In this document: positions 1 to 17,259 of the stretch, one piece after another
How positions within the stretch are numbered: the stretch's first letter is position 1
How the letters are laid out: every line of letters starts with the position of its first letter
Assembly: GCA_949752745.1 (NCBI GenBank)
Contig: OX457025.1
Coordinates: 99,807,587-99,871,586 of the forward strand
Direction: 5' to 3'
DNA length: 64,000 nt
Origin: Protula sp. h YS-2021
Taxonomy: Eukaryota > Annelida > Polychaeta > Sabellida > Serpulidae
Position numbers and translations under genes: made by a program
The notes under the pieces: generated by a model
Databases searched by the model: none
What the model saw: only the letters and a program-made list of their open reading frames with translations
Told to the model about the DNA's origin: nothing

Positions 1-3000
1 TAAACATTCGCACTATAGGTGGAGTCTTCTTGACACGTTTTAGCCTAATCCAACAATATGACCAAAAAACTTAAAAATCAGAAATTTAAAAAATCGCGAA
101 AAATACATCTTCAACGGAAATGAAGAAAAACTTTGCAGTATACATTTGCACTATATGTGTGTTCTTCTTACGACGTCTGAGCATTATTCAACAAACTGTA
201 TGGAGATTTAGCCTGCCAAAGTGAAAAAATGCACGGAAACCCCCTATATTCAAAAATTTGCCAAAACAGAATTTTTGAAGGAACGAAAAAATAACACGGA
301 CATCATCTAGACATGTACTCCAATATATATAGATTCTTGGGTTAAGCATACATTCGAAAGTTTGAAGAAATAAAAGCTTGTTGTAAAAGCATAATAAAAG
401 CATATTAAGACTGGGTTCTGTTGAGAAATATGACAGTTGAAACCATACCAGTTTTTTTGCGGTATGGTTTTAAATAGATTCGAATTTGGTATACCCATGT
501 GATACTGGCAGTGCTACTGTAAAGACTGCAAGCGTACCGTTTTTTATCAATTCGGTGTTCTTGCAGTAAATTTGGTACGGGATGGCAGACAAAAAAGGAA
601 TAAATTACACATATTTGAAAGGAATGTGTTATGTACGACTTGGCCTAGCTACATGGAAGAAACTTTGAGTCTTTGGGTACTTTGTGTTTTGATCAGTTTC
701 TAGTGTGTGCGAGGAGGTAATCTGCAGACTGTAAGCTATTTGTCATAAAGCTGTAAAGTGACGGCACTGATACCATAACGCAGCAGTAAACGTAGATGAT
801 GAACCAGATGTAATTACAAAGTACAAAACGAGGTGCGATTTATTACGGAAGACGATGCCGACAAATTAATGACCTGTTATGAATGTTAAAATATTCTAGG
901 TTTAGTGACAGATGACTGATCATAACATAGTAAATATATTTTAAATCGATACTACGGAGAATATTCTTGTAACCATAAAATCACTGGATTTGAAACTTTA
1001 AGTTTTAAGTTTAAAATTCAAGATGCTAGTAGTGTCATGACTCATCTCTTTTCTGTAGTTTGTAGTGACTCCTTTCGCTAGCTACACCTTGTGGCATATT
1101 GTTAACGTGAAAGTGTCTCGATTTGAAAATTGACGCAAAAGCGTAGGTTTTCATAGCCTTCATACAGGAGTAGATTTGTTTTAGTTGTAATTTGATGGTG
1201 ATTCTTATTAATTATGTTAGATTGGCATAATAAAGAAAGCACAATAAAGAGTTAAAAGTGGGAAAAGAGTCTTATGAAAGTCAAAAGTGAAAACTTCCGC
1301 AATCTTTTTATTTATAATAAGCTTGAAGCTCCCACTTGGATGGAAAAATGGTTCACTTGACATCAGATAGCCGACGACGTGTTTTAAAACAGCATAGAAG
1401 ATACATAAATTCAGTCCCTTATTGCTTGCAAAATTACTATGCACTGGATAAAATACAAATAAAAATATCGAGTAATGAATCTTACATGCTCAATACTTAA
1501 GTGTACTATTTGCAAGGCAAACAGAAACAACGAGATCCATCGCGGCTCCTCTTGTGGCCTGAAAAATGTACCAGATGGTATTAGCAGATGCAAAATCTGA
1601 TGTGAAAAATTTCAAAACAAATGGTCTGCACATGAAAAAAATGAACAAACTTTGAACCACCAGAAAATATTAACGACCCACGAATAGTGTATCGGTTGGG
1701 AACCTGCGGAGCGGAGTAAACTGTATTTACTTTGTTTTTAACACTATTTTTTACATTTTCATAATTGAAGGTAGAAATGATCTTTCCATACCTATCAATT
1801 CAGACATCAGTGCCGTTGACTGGTATCGCTAGTTAACATTCTGAACGATAGATTAGTACTGTATAAATGACACAGACGTTATGAATGACTTTCTGTAAAC
1901 GATGGAATTTTTGGAGTCTTTATTATTTAAAAATCATGTCCGTTTATTATAAAAGGGAGAATGTACCATCTAGCGCGATGCTATTTGCTAGTCCGTAAAA
2001 GTAGAATTATCAGTGCATGAGTGCACAGAAGAATGTAACGCCAACTAAAAATTTAAAAAAAAACGATAAGTCGTGTCAGGAAGCTTGTGGTTACGTTTGT
2101 TTTGGTGCAATATCAGTGTTCTGTCGGATAAAATGCTGTTGCTCCTGTTACTTAATAAGCTTTTGATATAGTTGCAATAAAATGTGCAATAAAAAGGTAG
2201 TGAATATTTTTAAATGCCAAATTATAAAAATGAATTGTCTCGGGCATTCTTGAATATAAATGCTTTATTTGTAGATATTAAAAAAGTTATAATTTTATCC
2301 TCTTATTGCGTATCATCTGTTTGCGTAGGAAAACAACGACCTTACCTTATCTAATGTAGCCGCAGTGCCCGCAAGTTTAACCTCACATGGCTTTTATACC
2401 ACAAAATTGTAAAAAAACTGCACTTACTATATTTCGTTTGATTTTTAAACACCTATTGAAATCGTTTTAAAATAAATTAAAGTCTTGTTTTCCACAAATA
2501 AGCTGCTAATGGTTTGCTCAGATATTTGATAGCAGGTTACAAATACAAAATTTAATTTATTAGTACTTGAAAATGATTACAAATTAATCTATCCATTTAC
2601 ACTTAGCCACATACTTCATTATGTATCGAAATGCACAGTTTATCAAAAAAATGTGCATTTCCTAATAGAACAATGGAAGAAAGCACGATTAATTCAATAT
2701 ATGTAAGCTATGACCAATAAAATTTTTAAAGTATTTAGATTTTCAACAAATTGTACAAATTTCAAATGGTACAAAAATAAAGATAAAGAAACAAAGCTGT
2801 TTGCACATGAACTCTATTTAGTAGTGCATAGACTATAAATTTCAGCGTATTACAATGAAAAGAGAAGTGGTATAATTAATTAAATAAAGTCTGCAAACAG
2901 GTTAGCATTTGTGATATCATATTACTGTTCACTTGTAACGATAACTGTCTGCTATGTTAAATTCAAACATGAAGTACAAATAAAACATTAAGGACCACTA

Positions 3001-3280
3001 AACATCACATTTACTACAGAAAGGCAACATTTTAGCATATAAAATTAAAATCTTGGAAACTGCCGTTAAATCATGTGCTTAGGCTCTGCAGGTATTTACA
3101 AAATATCTCCACATTGTTACATCATATTCGCTGACATGTGTATAATAGTTTTGCGATCTTAGTATAAAAAATTACTAACTCTTCACGTAAATATGAAGAT
3201 ATGTTACTGCAGTTCATTTAAATATTTGCTTTACAATTGGTTTTCCAAAAATTAGTGAACTACATAGAAGGACGCACGCT
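1..3280. other. AT-rich non-coding stretch
   Basis: Only short reading frames occur here, none with a recognisable domain, codon bias or a convincing pair of splice sites. I see no LINE, LTR or tRNA motif. It ends at the tandem duplication downstream of the SAMD9-like gene. Confidence 0.6.
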
Positions 3281-4155
3281 CACGATTTTTGTCTTACCAC
3301 AGGAATACCCTGACTTTAAAACAAATAAGTAACAATAACTTTGCGAAATAGCAATACGTGGTACAATACAAGGACAAATATCAGGAATATTGTGTGACAT
3401 ACAAGAACAATGCGGTGGTGCTACTAACTCACTACTACAAGTAAAGGATGATCTGTTCATTTTGGCATTTTAACCATACAACACTGAATCTAAATAGAAA
3501 TGAATTTTTTATATATACACATCGATGTTTCTTACAGGAGGTAGAACAACACCTCGCTTTCTCCGCGATCTTTTCATCTCTACTCAACATCTCCCCCATA
3601 GTACTTAAGAAATTGAAGTAAAAAGGACCAAGGATATGATTTATTGAAAAGTCAAGCTATCATTGAAGACTAAAAGGTCTTGCATCTTATACCTACGTGA
3701 AATATTATTCACGGTTTTTGTCTTATCACAGGAACGCTATGACTTTAAAATAAATAATTAACAATAATTATGCATAGTAACAATGCGTGTTACAATGCAA
3801 GGACAAACATATGAGTTGCTAATTTTTTAAGGTCACTAATGTTGTGTGACATGCAAGAAAAATGCGATGGTCCGACTAACTCAACACTACAAGCAGAGAA
3901 TGATCTGTCCATTTTGGCATTTAACCATACAACACTGAACCTAAATGGCAATGAATTTTATTATATACACATAGATGTTTCTTACATGAGGTAGAATAAC
4001 ATCTCGCTTTCTCCGCGATCTTTTCATCTCTACGCAACATCTCCTCTTAGTAGCTAAGAAATTGAACTAAAAAGGACTAAGGATATGATTTATTGAAAAA
4101 TCGAGCTATCATAGAAGACTAAAAGGTCTTGTATCTTATACCTACATGAAATATT
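3281..4155. repeat. Tandem duplication of about 430 bp, two copies
   Basis: The block at 3281-3706 is repeated at 3710-4155. The copies start with matching CACGATTTTTGTCTTACC / CACGGTTTTTGTCTTATC and end in a matching GAAATATT. Long stretches in between match closely, for example CTCGCTTTCTCCGCGATC near 3555 and near 4003. The second copy carries an extra insert of roughly 20 bp near 3810-3835. The pair lies immediately 3' of the minus-strand SAMD9-like gene, so it is probably its 3' flank or distal 3' UTR. Confidence 0.85.
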
Positions 4156-4159
4156 GAAG

Positions 4160-4191
4160 TTTATTCCATAATTAAAATATTGAAGTTTATT
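4160..4191 (-). terminator. Two candidate polyadenylation signals of the SAMD9-like gene
   Basis: On the minus strand AATAAA occurs at 4191-4186, 29 nt after the stop codon, and again at 4165-4160. The spacing suits cleavage and polyadenylation just downstream, which would place the mRNA end at the inner edge of the 430-bp duplication. Hexamers are frequent by chance in AT-rich DNA, so only the position supports the call. Confidence 0.5.
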
Positions 4192-4219
4192 CTTTGCTTG
4201 ATACTATGAAACAGTAAAG

Positions 4220-9120
<4,901 letters not shown>

Positions 9121-9135
9121 GCTCTTACCATTCTG
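9121..9135 (-). other. Candidate splice acceptor upstream of the SAMD9-like start
   Basis: On the minus strand CTTCCATTTCAG precedes AATGGTAAGAGC and then the start ATG at 9120, suggesting an intron in the 5' UTR. The 12-nt leader holds an out-of-frame ATG at 9131-9129 (reading Met-Val-Arg) that overlaps the main start region. I could not locate the upstream exon. Confidence 0.5.
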
Positions 9136-9200
9136 AAATGGAAGATCGGCTTTAGATAAATGTAACGGTACTTTGAAGAGCTATATGACAGTAAAATGAC

Positions 9201-11930
9201 AAAAAAAAAAAAAAAAAATAAGAAACTATTAAAATGCCATGAAAGGAAAATGAAGAACCAAAACACACTAAAGAGATGGAAAAATTACAGCCTAAAACTG
9301 GGCAAGATCTGCACAGTTCCGGCTATTTTATACGCATATTTTGATCTTACACACTTTGTTGCAAGCAAGATTCCCAATTTCCACACACAGTCTGGAATTC
9401 AGAGTGTCTTGGGATTAAACTTAATTATATACAATGGGTCTAAAATCTGATACACTGCTCATATGACAAATAAACGTACAACTGAGAGCTTAACATTTTA
9501 AGATAGAATTAAATAAAGATATAGGAGCCTGAAAACCGACAAACCCATTTTAATGGGCCCTAAAATGAACGGCATCCGAGGAAAATTTTGATGTTTTCTA
9601 ATGTGATCAATTAAGTACAAGAAAGACTACATTTTGTTTGAATTTACCTAAGAAATGATCGCGGTTTAAACATTATAAGAAAATCATTGTTGCTTAGTTT
9701 TGGTGGTTTCAGTTGTATTTCACAAAGTCAAATCGATGTTTTCTGTTTATGTAGAGTCTGAAGAGAAGTCTTTTGGGAGCGAGCTTGATTTCACATTGCC
9801 TTTGACTATCACGTTCAAATCTCTTTTCACCGTGGGGGGCGGAGGGTAGGGTGGAGTGGAAGGGGTGCAACTAAGCCAATTAAGTCACAACTCTTTTTGG
9901 TTCTGTATAGTGACTTTTGGGATTAGCAGACCCATAGTTAAACGTAAAAAGCAAAAGCTGTCATTTATTGGCCGTGATCCAAGTTAATAATGTAGATCAA
10001 GCCAATGTTTGAAATCTTAAGCACCCCCATCCAAAGCAACCCTTTTCTTATGTCTTCTGTGTTCATTATGAACCTGACGTCTGTTCCAGTTCAATACGAA
10101 ATATCCAGCACCATAATCTATATGTATATTAAAACGTAGTTCAGGATCTTCTTATTGTGTTTTTTTTTCAGTTACGAAACCACGTTAAGTTGCAATCCGT
10201 TGCCTAATGGTGTCTGATTGAATTTTGTAGTTCCGACCATAGGATTGCTCATTCAAAGGCAGGATGTCTTTGGTGTCAAGGTTTAATGAACATTTATTTC
10301 GTAGACTGGTATAGAATATAGGCCTGCCAGATTCGAACTGCGGACCCTTCGTTAACCAAGCCCTGGAACTTTTAAGATATAAATGGCAAACAGTAACTGT
10401 TCATTAATGTTTTTAAAGGAAGTGATATATTCTGAGAAATGTTTGAAGAGAGTATTTTCAAACAACACTTAGTGGTGGATCGAATGGCATCACATAAAAA
10501 GCAGCCTGTTAATTTGATGGTATAATTATGACCAGCATATTGTGATTTTAGCTGGTATGTTTGTAGTTCAGAATATACGCTTTCAATTTCTCATGCAGCC
10601 CTATTCTAAGTCAGGTAATGGATGGTGATTGTGTGCCTATGAGAGCTTTGTCCGACGTGATGCCTATGAGCGAATTACAGAGAAGAGAACGACATATCAG
10701 ACACAGTAGAATAAATATGCCAATAACCAACTTGCTGTATGTCCCTTATGTCTTCGAGCATGTCATTCATATTGGGAAGTTAAAAAAAAAAACAAATTTC
10801 TGAAGGTCTGCTTGGATTCCTACAGCGAAGTAAGACGGGTTTCTAAAGTGGATCCAGGTATGCGTAACATTTCAAAATTAAAGTGAAAAATAATTGACAG
10901 AACACCAACTTTTGATTCAAATTCACATGAACTGTACGTTCTTTTGTATATCGATGATTTTTCGAAATCTTCGCACCGTTCATTATCACTATATTTCAGA
11001 ACAAGGAATTGAGGACATTTTATTGTTCCTTTAGAAACATAAAATGATTTGCATTAATTTTTGTCACTTAAAGGGTGATAATCACAGACATCAGAATCGC
11101 ATGGTCGGGATGGGATCGGAGTGGCCACTCAAGTAAAACTTGGTCACCTAAACACGTAGTGCCAAGTTTGCAACGAGTAACAACGGGAATTTATTTTGTA
11201 AAAAAAAAAACGACAAATAACCACAGTTCGCAGAGCTCCAATGTATGATCTGCAATCGATATCTATCAAGAATTAATCAATCTTGTCTGGTATGTGATAT
11301 ACAATCTTATCACTATATCGAGTTAAAAAATATGAAAAGCGCAGTAAGCGTTTCACAAATAAATCTGTTTTCTCAGGAAACATGCGAAACAAAAGAAATG
11401 ACTAATAATACCCCCTGTTTAACCAAACGCGGAGTGCAGTTTCGAAGTCATTTTGTGGGAAACACCAAATACTGAATGAAACCTACCAACCCCCTTTTCA
11501 ACAAATTGGGATTCCATCTATTCCATAAATTAACCCCTTCCATTTGCTGGACACACATGGTTGCATACTTGATACCCACCCATAACCCGGAGGAGAAGTC
11601 TGACCCCACGTAATTTTCTAGGAGGGCAGTATATTGTCGCCCCTTCCCGTATTAGACACGAGTTGTCTGCACAGGATATAAACCACCCTCCCTCGTGATT
11701 AATATTTACGTTACTATTGTTAAAAAAACTGAATTGCTAGCCCCACCTGTTCCCAAAATATTTATTCTTGCCCGATTTTGCGTTTGATCGGCGCGTGTGA
11801 AGACACGTGATTTCGTCCCAGATTTTAATGATTGAGCCTCCAAGAGATGGCCCTTTTTGGAGTAGTGGCCTTATTTTCTCTTTGTTGCATTTCACACAGT
11901 TCCTAAGCAAATCAGTATGGGAAAAAAGCC
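9201..11930. other. Non-coding stretch
   Basis: It begins with an A18 run at 9201-9218. I see only small unsupported frames, for example at 10618-10803 and 11245-11475, with no domain similarity. A minus-strand tRNA B-box-like string (AGTTCGAATCTGGC) lies near 10328-10341, but no matching A box is in range. Confidence 0.55.
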
Positions 11931-11931
11931 G

Positions 11932-12070
11932 GTGTCTGTCATCTTTTCTTTTGTTCTAACCGTGACAGCATGGAAACACAGCGCGTGTCTGTCACCTTTT
12001 CTCTTGTTCTAACCGTGACAACATGAAAACACAGAGGGTGTCTGTCACCTTTTCTTTTGTTCTAACCGTG
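11932..12070. repeat. Short tandem repeat, 53-bp unit, 2.6 copies
   Basis: Units starting GTGTCTGTCA occur at 11932, 11985 and 12038, each followed by CTTTTCTTTTGTTCTAACC (one C/T change) and, in the first two, by an ACA(G/A)CATG(G/A)AAACACAG tail. The exact spacing shows a recent local duplication. Confidence 0.9.
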
Positions 12071-15000
12071 TATTTTATACTTGGTACTGAAAGTCCTTAG
12101 CTGTGTTTGCTTTACAAGACAGTTTGAAAGTTTCTCTTTTTTCGGTTTTTTTTCTTCTTTACTGATGGTTTCCACGCATCTCTCCCGAAACGGCTAAACC
12201 TATGAAATTAAAACTTTGCACACATATAGCAGATCATAACATCTCGCTTGATGTGAAAAATTGACCTAGGATGTTATCATTACCGCTTTATGACGTCATT
12301 ATGACGATATATTATCGAGTTTTGTTACTTTATTATACAGAAAACTTCTGTTGCAAGAAAATTAAGAGAAATGCCCGTCCGACCGTCTGTCAGTAGATTT
12401 GCTTAAATACTACTGCTCCTATAGTTTGCATTGGAGCGCCATAACAGTTGAAGTATATATGATTCATTCGGGTGTTTCAGTTGCAGAGGGGGCAATGATT
12501 TTATACGGGTGATTCGCAAATTTTCTCTAAATTAGGGCGAAGCGAAATATCGTTTGTAAAAAAACATGTGTCTCTTAGAAATTCCTTACATTTAGTGTGG
12601 TGACGGTAAATGCTATGGGTAAAAATACCTGTGTAGTTTTTTTCGAATATTTGGTCATTTTATTTACAGCAGAAGTAACTGTGTTAAACGCATTTTTGAA
12701 TTTTAAAAAAAGGTTCATTAAGTAATGGGAAGGAGAAGTGGGGGGGGGGGGGGTGGGCCAATGACGCACCCCTCTTCAGATGTGTAGAGTTTCTTTTTTT
12801 TTCTGTACAGAGTCGCCAATTTCATCCATTTTGTTGAAGGAAAACTTTTTTTTCTAAAAACACGTGTCTCCTACAATTTTTTTATTTATGGTGATGATAT
12901 TCGAGGTCAGGGATTTATTTTTATTTTATTTTTTTTCTCGAATGGTGCCGTTATTTGTAACAAAGCTGTATATTTTCCAGCTTTCGAGATAATGCTTTTG
13001 CGCTGTCAATTGTAAATTTCGCCACTCGGTGGCGAAATCGGTCTAGTTGTCTTTTAGCCTCCTTTGCACTGTATCGAATTTATTTCACTGTATTTCAACG
13101 AGAAGAAAATAGGAGACCACATCAAAACATAAACCCCCTCCCCCATCCCTCGTGTATTCTGTTGTAAGAAATCTTTTCTTGCTATGGATATCGGGATTTT
13201 CTGACGACAGCAGTATACACTACTTTTTTGTGATCTTTTAACCGTAAAAAATCTTATTGATCCTGTATACCCGTCTGAGAACCACCTTATCAATCAAGCC
13301 ACGTGTAAGTGGCAAAAACAACTCTTCTCGAATAATTGGTATTGTTTGACAATATTGATTGCAATAAACTTAGCCAAAGGAGGTAAAGTGAGTTTTTATA
13401 GCTAGACATATGGCGACGGGGTTAACACGGCAATTCAACACATTTATTGCGTGTTAAGAGGGATGAATGGGGCGGGGGGGGGGGGGGGGTGGCGAGGGTG
13501 AGAGCGCTTTGCCTGAGTCTCAGCACAAACGGTCGTCACTAGATCTACAGAAGATTTCGAAAAAAAGCCCGGTTTGGAGCCGATTTTTCGGATTTTGCAG
13601 CAGTTTTTTTACCCAGTTCGAGACGACCAAAAATTGGGATTTTTCGCCAGAATATAGGAACATATATCTACTTTACAATGACGTGTGTATTCACTACTGT
13701 AAATGTAAATTTGCGTGTGGAGTATTTTTGGATGGCTCAAAAAAAAAAAAAACAAAAAAAAAAAAAAACAAACAAAGCCCGTCTAAGCGAATTTGCCGTG
13801 TTTGTTCCTCCACACTGTGGCTTTGCAATCAAACGATATCTTACAGAACCTATGTATCGTTATGTTTCAAACAGGAACATTTGACTAAAAAAAACAATTC
13901 AACAATCCTCCAGTCACAACAATGGCAACAACAACAATGGCAACATTAAAAGTAAATTACACGGTGGAGGGGGTGGGGTAAATTTGGGACCGGGCGCGGT
14001 CAGAAAAGGTGGATAACTTTCCTTCAGTGCACAAAAAACGGAACTACACCCCGCGTCCAAGAAAAAAAGGAGAACCACAAACTGCACACTCAGGAAGGGG
14101 AGGGGAGGGGGGAGGGGGGGGGGGTGCTGCACGCACCCCATGGTTACAATTAATGCGTGTCCATGACATATCAATATAAGAGTCTGTCCAGATTTTGTTC
14201 TATGATTAGAACAGCATGCGTTTGCACTCATAAGTAAAAAAATGGTGAAAATGGGTGCTTTTTATTTATGCATGGGTGACCATGCTACCGGGGGGGGGGG
14301 GGGGGGGCGGCATTTTCACGCTTGGCACTCGGCGTTTAGGGATTGTTTTAACGTGTCTTAGACACGCATGGTAACCCCCGGGTCGTGTCAGTATTTGTCA
14401 CTTTAAGCACTCACTGTGGCGGAACGGGATGTCCTATTACGTCACGGTAATCACGGAACATTGTGTATACAACAGACCCCTCTCCCCCCCCCCCCCCCGG
14501 GCAGGGAGAGGGACACTTGATATTGCATACATGCGTGTCCTAAAACACGGAGAAAGGGGAGTAATTTTTAGACCAGGCGCTGTCCGCGCGGAGTGCCACT
14601 TCCGTTAAAAAAAGGGGGGGGGGGGGGGGGTGTTGTAATTTTCTTTCAGCACTCCGTGTTTCCCTTGAAAAGGGCGTTTTTCAGAAAAGCACTTCGCGTT
14701 TAGTTAAAAAATAGGGGGTAATAAGCGTTTAGGTGTCGGTTTAAAAAAGCCATGAACACGCATGGTTACTGATTGGTACATGAATGCCCCGCACCTTCCC
14801 CCCCTCCTGGAAAACAGATAACTTAACTTACCCTATCTTTAGCCAAGGCAGTGGCCATTGTAAAATAAATTCATGAGCACAAAATATTCCACGTAACATA
14901 TAAATTGAATGTTTTTGACGAAGCATCCATAAACCCTCAGGCCTCGGGCGGAAGTAAATAACAATCCCAGAGTGCATGAAATAATTTGCATAATAGATCA

Positions 15001-15448
15001 AGGGATACATAATATTTATGCACGATCGTTCACGAAGGAGGACAATTAAGGGGCGGGGGAGAGAAGCGAGTAGGGCGGGGTGGCGATGCATGATCTCCCT
15101 GCTGTCCTCTCCGCTCTCTCCCGTTCCGTCCAGTCCTCTCCCCTACCCTCCCCTCCCCTCCCACCCTCCGTGTAACAATTAGAAAAATGCTATAAAATCC
15201 AGAGCTCCTGGAAATCTTGGATGCCTGCATGAAAACCAGCTTATCGAACAGGCAACACGGTGAAAGCTAGACAAACCTGTTGTCATATCGTAGACACCAC
15301 TTAACAACATTGATTGTGATAAATATAGAAAAAGAAAGTTGAAGCTGTCTGTGTCATCAGCATGGAATTTCCGACCGGCATTTAAGCTTGACACAGTAAG
15401 TATGACTGTGTTTGTGTGTTGTGGGAGGGGAGGGAGGGAGGGAGGGGG
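12071..15448. other. Non-coding DNA with repeated long G or C runs
   Basis: Uninterrupted G or C runs of about 10 or more occur near 12740, 13468, 14112, 14291, 14485 (C) and 14616. A9-A13 runs lie near 13740-13768. No frame has a recognisable domain, and the open frame at 13467-13949 simply crosses a G run. At 12291 there is a TGACGTCA palindrome within a segment resembling that at 62.6 kb. Confidence 0.7.
13017..13037. repeat. Perfect 9-bp hairpin with 3-nt loop
   Basis: Stem TTTCGCCAC, loop TCG, stem GTGGCGAAA. A related, imperfect version sits near 41265-41297, sharing the flanking GGTCTAG. The pair suggests a dispersed repeat containing a conserved hairpin. Confidence 0.75.
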
Positions 15449-16374
15449 GCTGCAGGCTTGCTTGCACCGAGGCGGGGGGGGGGGTTGTAGGCTTGCTTGC
15501 ACCGAGGCGGGGGGGGTTGTAGGCTTGCTTGCACTGAGACGGGGGGAGGGGGAATTGTAGGCTTGCTTGCACCGAGGCGGCGGGGGGTTGTAGGCTTGCT
15601 TGCACCGAGGCGGGGGGGGGGGGGTTGTAGGCTTGCTTGCACCGAGGCGGGGGGGGGGGGGGGGTTGTAGGCTTGCTTGCACTGAGACGGGGGGAGGGGG
15701 AATTGTAGGCTTGCTTGCACCGAGGCGGGGGGGGGGGGTTGTAGGCTTGCTTGCACCGAGGCGGGGGGGGGGGGGGTTGTAGGCTTGCTTGCACCGAGGC
15801 GGGGGGGGGTTGTAGGCTTGCTTGCACCGAGGCGGGGGGGTTGTAGGCTTGCTTGCACCGAGGCGGGGGGGGGGGGTTGTAGGCTTGCTTGCACTGAGAC
15901 GGGGGGAGGGGGAATTGTAGGCTTGCTTGCACCGAGGCGGGGGGGGGGTTGTAGGCTTGCTTGCACCGAGGCGGGGGGGGGGTTGTAGGCTTGCTTGCAC
16001 CGAGGCGGGGGGGGGGGGGGGTTGTAGGCTTGCTTGCACTGAGGCGGGGGGAGGGGGAATTGTAGGCTTGCTTGCACCGTGGCGGGGGGGGGGGGGGTTG
16101 TAGGCTTGCTTGCACCGAGCGGGGGGGGGGTTGTAGGCTTGCTTGCACCGAGGCGGGGGGGTTTGTAGGCTTGCTTGCACGAGGCGAGGCGGGGGGGGTT
16201 GTAGGCTTGCTTGCACCGAGGCGGGGGAAGGGGGAATTGTAGGCTTGCTTCTACTGAGGTCGGGGGTAGGCGAGGTTGTCGGCTTGCTTGCGTTGAGACG
16301 GGGGGGGGGGGGGGGTTGTAGGCTTGTTTGCACTGAGGCGGGAGAGGGGCGGGGGTTATAGGCATACTTGCATG
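15449..16374. repeat. G-rich minisatellite, about 25 units of 33-40 bp
   Basis: Each unit contains GTAGGCTTGCTTGCACCGAG followed by a G tract of roughly 7 to 16 residues. Variant units carry CACTGAGACGG or CACTGAGGCGG and then GGGAGGGGGAATT, recurring at intervals, so there is a higher-order pattern. The plus strand is strongly G-rich and suited to G-quadruplex formation. Because units lack stops on the minus strand, several overlapping open frames rich in CKQAYNPPP-type repeats run through it. I treat these as by-products of the repeat. Confidence 0.95.
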
Positions 16375-17130
16375 GCTGGTTATCGAATTAATGCAACGAC
16401 ATATGGTGTTCGTGGGAATGTCATTCCATGCGTCAGTGACCCTTCGCTGTACGATGTCGCGATGACCATTTTGGACAGTCACGTGCGAACTTTGTTTGAA
16501 GACAATGCTCGCACACATGACAATGCTCGCACACATCACGCTCGCGTAGTGTATGAGGCCAATGGTTAAGACCAGCGCTTTTGTGTAGCCTCTTCCTCCT
16601 CCGCTTCCCCTCGCATTTGGAAATCCTATCTGGCTTCTGGCTATCAGTTTACTTATCACGTTTTAATGCTATGCAACGGCTTAAAATATTACCTGATGCT
16701 GAGGTGACCAAAAAATACCCCTCTATTTTTGCGGGGCAATTAGGAGCTGATGTAGAGGAAAATTGGAAACTTCTTTAAAATACCCTCTTATACCTGAATT
16801 TATAAAAATGATTAAAATTGATAAAAAATGACTAAATTGACTAAATTCTTCCAATTTCTTAGCTTAAAAGGTTGCAGTTGTATTCTGCAAAACATTATGA
16901 ATATTTGCTATTCCGACCCAGTAAATATTACGTCATCAAACCAGACTCAATTTGTGATCACGGCGTCATCCTGAATTTTGTAGCGGTATTACTTCTGTCT
17001 CTGCGATGGCTATAGCTTGACCAAAGACCCTTAAATAATAAGACGGTTCACTTCAGTGCATTGTGCATATGCTCTGTGCTGCTGGCGCCACCATGCGGTT
17101 GCTGTGTCCATGATCCGGAATCAAAACAAA
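16375..17130. other. Non-coding stretch
   Basis: No domain-bearing frame. A small direct repeat (GACAATGCTCGCACACATGA then GACAATGCTCGCACACATCA) lies at 16501-16539. Confidence 0.55.
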
Positions 17131-17259
17131 ATGGCATCAAAGAAAAGGCATGGAGGTGCATATTGTGCGGCAGTAAATTGTCAAAACTCACGCTACAATA
17201 GTACATATTCCTAGTTTCGATTCCCAAATGATGCGGAGAGGCATGTATCTTTCTTTTAG
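17131..17259 (+). pseudogene. THAP zinc-finger domain fragment, interrupted
   Basis: An ATG at 17131 opens a frame whose residues 11-17 read YCAAVNC, matching the first Cys-x4-Cys half of the THAP C2CH DNA-binding domain, followed by Gln-Asn-Ser-Arg-Tyr. A TAG at 17212-17214 interrupts it. The same frame then continues with FRFPNDAER, the next conserved THAP segment, before a second stop at 17257. The distal CxxH part is not seen. This is a decayed gene exon or a relic of a THAP-type transposase. Alternatively the stop is a base error in a first coding exon. Confidence 0.65.

Noticed and set aside
10325..10345. tRNA B box on the minus strand near 10.33 kb
   Set aside because: No A box or cloverleaf at the right distance.
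15179..16659. Long overlapping minus-strand open frames of 263, 384 and 425 codons, Pro-rich
   Set aside because: They arise because the minisatellite unit has no stop on that strand. Three frames are open at once, and composition follows the repeat.
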